NCBI GenBank assembly: GCA_935421135.1
Contig: OW285189.1
Location: 11,305,072-11,369,071, forward strand
Direction of reading: 5' to 3'
Source: Bugulina stolonifera
Lineage: Eukaryota; Bryozoa; Gymnolaemata; Cheilostomatida; Bugulidae
DNA length: 64,000 nt
The first letter of the stretch is position 1, and every line of letters begins with the position of its first letter. Positions 61,101 through 64,000 of this stretch are shown here, one piece after another. A program made the position numbers and the translations under genes. The notes beneath the pieces were generated by a model. It did no database searches. It saw only the letters and a list, made by a program, of their open reading frames with translations, and was not told the DNA's origin.

Positions 61101-62466
61101 TGCCAACGTATGAGGTACAACCTTAGATCGAGTAGAAATAGTAAAACATGTACACACTAGATCAAAATTGTACAAAGATAGACCTCGACCTCAAAGAGCA
61201 ATTTTTTGCTAAAGATAAATTATTAGAAATAGAGTTAATTATACAGTTCTGGGGGGGGGGGGGGGGGCATCATTCTTAGCTGGCTGCTCACTACTGTAGT
61301 GAAATAAGGCGACTGTTCCAGGCTCAACACAGGCTAGTGTTATACACTTCCAGTTAGTTTTGTTCTATTATTTTATAACCCTAAAACTACATAACTCTAC
61401 CCTATAATTCTATCACTATATAATTCTATCCGACAACTATATTACCTTAAAAGCAGAATTATTTCGCGTAAGAAAGTTTCGCGAGCCAGCTAATATTGAA
61501 GCAGTTTGAGATGGAAATTATTTGCGTGTTTTGCATATCGAGGTATTGTTCAATTCTATAATTTGACATAACTCCCAGGTTGTGTGGTTGGATCAGAATG
61601 AGAATGTTCTCTACTACAATGAGAACAGAATAATAGATGACTCAAGGTTTACCATGTCCAAGCTCGGCAGGAACTGGGACCTCTACATCAGACAAGTTGA
61701 CTCCCAAGATGAAAATGTGTACAGATGTGTGGCTAACACTGCTCCGATCACGAACAAGTATTATCACCTCACAGTCTTTGGTAAGTAGTATTATAAAATA
61801 GGTAGTGTTATTGTTTGGTCGAGGTAGATAAATGATATACATTGCACATGTGAGACATATAGGTATACATGACTGTTTTATGGTATATATGTACATGTGG
61901 TAGGAGTATAATACCTGTGTACACCACCGCCACCGCTTTCTTGCACTCTCCTCTTGGGATGCGATACAGGAAACTGCAACAGTTATATATACCTATATAG
62001 TAGGAGAAGTACATGAACATGAAATGTGAAGACTTAGTCAAACTGTATAATTATGTATATGTAGTAAATGTACGTATGGGTCTATGTTATACATATTGTA
62101 GTAATCACATCGAAAATAGTAGCGCAATGTCATAATAACTTTGTAATAGAAATACATGTACATTATAACTTTTTATATTATGTACCTGATACAGTGTACT
62201 ATATACATGTACATGGAGGGCCAATAGTATGAGACGACAATTCCCAAAGCACAATCATGATGTGTTTACCAATATTGAGTACAAAGTTTGAGGTTTCTAA
62301 TTACTAGTGCCAGCAGAGATAGACTTGGATACTTCATCACCTGATGTGGAAGCTCCTCAAGGTACTACGGTTAGTCTGTACTGCAATGCAACAGGCTATC
62401 CCACTCCAAATGTAACCTGGGTTAAAAGGCAAGCAGATGAGCCTAGTTATAGCACAAACATTGTCA
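58165..62466 (+). CDS. Tandem copy of the Ig-domain gene, 3' end outside the window
   Basis: Four coding exons are visible: 58165-58213 (signal peptide MNILVVLCVLLCCTQG), 59436-59539, 61579-61780 and 62308-62466. Phases are identical to gene 1 (1, 0, 1, 1). They cover Ig1 and the first half of Ig2; the second half of Ig2, Ig3 and the tail would lie beyond 64000. Exon 3 differs from its copy at about 8 of 68 residues and exon 4 at 3 of 53. The Gly of the Ig1 DxGxYxC motif is replaced (DENVYRC), and one NST sequon of Ig2 is lost (YST). All frames are open and splice sites are intact, so it looks functional, though whether the rest of the gene survives cannot be seen. Introns 2 and 4 carry LTR-type insertions. 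Confidence 0.85.
59079..59141 (-). mobile_element. tRNA-derived SINE head or tRNA pseudogene
   Basis: On the minus strand TAGTGTAATGGTAGAGTGC resembles a pol III A box, and GGGTTTGCATCTCATC resembles a T arm with B box, about 30 nt apart as in a tRNA. Stems are not intact, so it is not a working tRNA. It lies in intron 1 of Ig gene 2. Confidence 0.45.
60272..60540 (+). mobile_element. LTR-like module, plus orientation
   Basis: It contains CCGACC and CCGGAAGCAACCGGAAA upstream of TATAAAAGGAG (60421) and an AATAAA at 60471-60476, the order expected of U3-TATA-R-poly(A) in an LTR. It is followed by GGTTCCCTCGGGGATTG. No gag-pol sequence lies beside it. It sits in intron 2 of Ig gene 2 and is absent from the matching intron of gene 1. 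Confidence 0.5.
60690..61110 (-). mobile_element. LTR-like module, minus orientation, facing the preceding one
   Basis: On the minus strand ATGTCCTAGTCGCACC lies upstream, then CTGACCCCTGGTCAACCCC, TATATAAAAG (60846-60855) and AATAAA (60795-60800). The ATGTCCTAGTCGC word is shared with the plus-oriented module, and GAGGGAACC (seen here on the minus strand) matches the sequence after that module. The two modules therefore face each other about 150 bp apart. Confidence 0.5.
61249..61267. repeat. Homopolymer G tract
   Basis: An uninterrupted run of about 17-18 G. It may be length-variable or an assembly weak point. Ig gene 1 has a C-run at 49406-49416 at a comparable distance before the same exon. 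Confidence 0.9.
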
Positions 62467-62489
62467 GTGAGTTATCCTCTCTTTACTAA

Positions 62490-62845
62490 TAAATGTATAT
62501 GTATAGCATGTCCTCTTCTACTAGTATCTGTATATGTATAGCATGTCCTCTTCTAGTAGTATCTGTCTAGCATGTCCTCCTCTACTAGTATATGTATAGC
62601 ATGTCCTCCTCCCCTAGTATCTGTATAGCATGTCCTCCTCTACTAGTATCTGTATATCATGTCCTCCTCTACTAGTATCTGTATAGCATATCCTCCTCTA
62701 CTAGTACCTGTATAGCATGTCCTTCTCTACTAGTATCTGTATAGCATGTTCTCCTCTAGTAGTATCTGTATAGCATGTCCTCCTCTATTAGTATCTGTAT
62801 AGCATGTCCTCCTCTACTAGTACCTGTATAGCATGTCCTTATTTG
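62490..62845 (+). repeat. About 29-bp minisatellite, roughly eleven copies, after Ig2a exon (gene 2)
   Basis: The unit is the same as at 52480-52612 (CTGTATAGCATGTCCTCCTC plus TACTAGTAT) and the position relative to the exon is the same, but the array is nearly three times longer. Confidence 0.9.
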
Positions 62846-62879
62846 GTGCATTATAATCTAGTGCTATGGAAAGTAGCCA

Positions 62880-63900
62880 CAGAATGATATATTGTATATA
62901 TTGTAATGTTTTTTAGTACTATTGCATACGAGAGCCGAGGGCTACAAGTATGTGAAGGGCTTGGAAGGTGGTAGAGGTCGACCAAGTATACCTTCTGCTC
63001 ATTACATAAAAGAGTGAACAGTTATGGGTGCTCTTTATGGTGTAGATTGTAGATTATATCAGACGTAGGCCGATGCCAAGACTTATTGGAGCTCAGGACC
63101 GACGTAGGTCATGTAGAGTTTATACTCCGAGGGAGTGTAGAGAAAGAATGTCTAACTTTGAGAACCTAAGGCCGACGCTAGGTTCATTAGAACCCGGGAT
63201 CGGCCTAAGCCTAAGGGGTGGATAGAGATATGCTTAGCCTAGGATGAGGTGAACTCGAGCCGTACTGAATCCAAAGGATTCTCAGGTGGAGTTACCCGCC
63301 TAAAGAGTAAGCCTCTGTAGGTTGAGTTAGGAGATGTTGCTTTATTCAAGCGCAATCAACAACTGAATTACAACACAAAATGCACCGCCTTATATACATA
63401 ACAAACTTCCGGCCAAAAGAGCCCGACATGGTGTCGACTATTTGACATGGGGTCGGCTCCGGAACTGACGCAACAATATGTCTGGTTTCACCCGACTCGG
63501 CCACATAAAAGGTCGGCCTTCGCACAAAATGTGCTTACAATAAGGAGAAACATGTCGTATATAATTATGAGCTAAATCTAAAAGGTCGGCCACGAAGGTA
63601 CTATATAAAATAGCAAAAAGACTAATAATTCATAATCAAGCAAGAACAGACAATTACTAAATAGGTATATAAGTGTGGGAAAAACCAAGTTGCAATAGAA
63701 CGTAATCCCAAGGCTTGATTGCTAGTACATATGTATATAAGACATGCAGTATATATAAGATAATAACGAATGCATAGGTGAGTATGGATAACAATGCATG
63801 GATAAGAATAGGTAATTAATGTCAGCTATTATAATGTCAGTGTGGCTGGCCTAGGTGCCATTACCACGGAGGCTGTTTCACCACAATGTTACCTCTATCT
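62880..63900 (-). mobile_element. LTR-type insertion splitting intron 4 of Ig gene 2
   Basis: The intron of gene 2 is homologous to that of gene 1 on both sides (62850-62880 with 52612-52640; 63905-64000 with about 52755-52850), but about 1 kb of unrelated sequence lies between. In its place gene 1 has about 115 bp. On the minus strand the insert has GTCGGCC and CCGGAAGT motifs, TATATAAGG (63388-63396) and AATAAA (63341-63346), the same order as the other LTR-like modules. The 63060-63240 part contains repeated GGCCGA/TCGGCC words. No coding frame for gag or pol was seen, so a solo or small non-autonomous LTR element is likely. Confidence 0.6.
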
Positions 63901-64000
63901 ATTTTATTTGTTGACGTTTTTGTCTCTATCCACCTTGAGCACTCAGAATATCGTACCTTTGGCAACACATGAGACCCAGTTTGAGGTTTTCAAATTTGCA

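Noticed and set aside
1..64000. CRISPR arrays, bacterial operons or prophage
   Set aside because: The tandem repeats have no unique spacers, and all the genes have spliceosomal introns; nothing bacterial is visible.

Overview
The window reads as nuclear DNA of an invertebrate animal. It is AT-rich, its genes are split into many short exons with GT/AG introns, it carries a eukaryotic tRNA-Gly, and it is littered with small inverted-repeat transposons and LINE and LTR fragments. The protein set (HRS, an MCRIP-family protein, a QRICH2-like flagellar protein, lachesin-type Ig proteins) is animal. The HRS sequence is clearly metazoan but rather diverged from bilaterian forms as I know them, so a sponge or another early-branching animal is my best guess. 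That is inference only.

Layout. 1-4770: no convincing gene; two MITEs, an LTR-like promoter segment joined to an 88-bp inverted repeat, and a LINE reverse-transcriptase tail. 4771-14378 (+): complete 16-exon HGS/HRS gene (855 aa) with VHS, FYVE, UIM, PSAP, coiled-coil core, Q-rich tail and terminal clathrin box. 15082-17200 (-): four exons of an MCRIP/FAM195-family gene, start not resolved. 19290-19360 (+): tRNA-Gly(CCC). 21079-35626 (+): 18-exon QRICH2/DUF4795-like gene (about 1387 aa). 36842-39250 (+): five-exon unit resembling the C-terminal part of QRICH2. 39937-42742 (-): six-exon, 285-aa, Arg/Ser- and Pro/Gly-rich protein that I do not recognise. 44777-56438 (+): nine-exon, 411-aa secreted or GPI-anchored protein with three Ig domains. 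58165 to the window end (+): the first four coding exons of a tandem copy of that gene, whose introns have been invaded by LTR-type elements.

The genes do not form an operon or a single pathway. HRS belongs to ESCRT-0 endosomal sorting. The QRICH2-like pair suggests sperm or ciliary flagellum structure. The Ig pair suggests cell-surface adhesion or recognition.

The most interesting points are: (i) three introns of HGS carry tandem duplications that copy the 3' splice acceptor, every upstream copy leading to a quick stop; (ii) the QRICH2-like gene is followed by a second, phase-compatible C-terminal module that could be an alternative terminus or a tandem paralog; (iii) the Ig duplicates differ mainly in the F-G region of Ig domain 1 and in one glycosylation site; (iv) a dispersed family of very short hairpins ends in AGTTGTCCTCTCTC; (v) there are several near-perfect palindromes. 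All exon coordinates were derived by hand from splice signals and reading-frame continuity.
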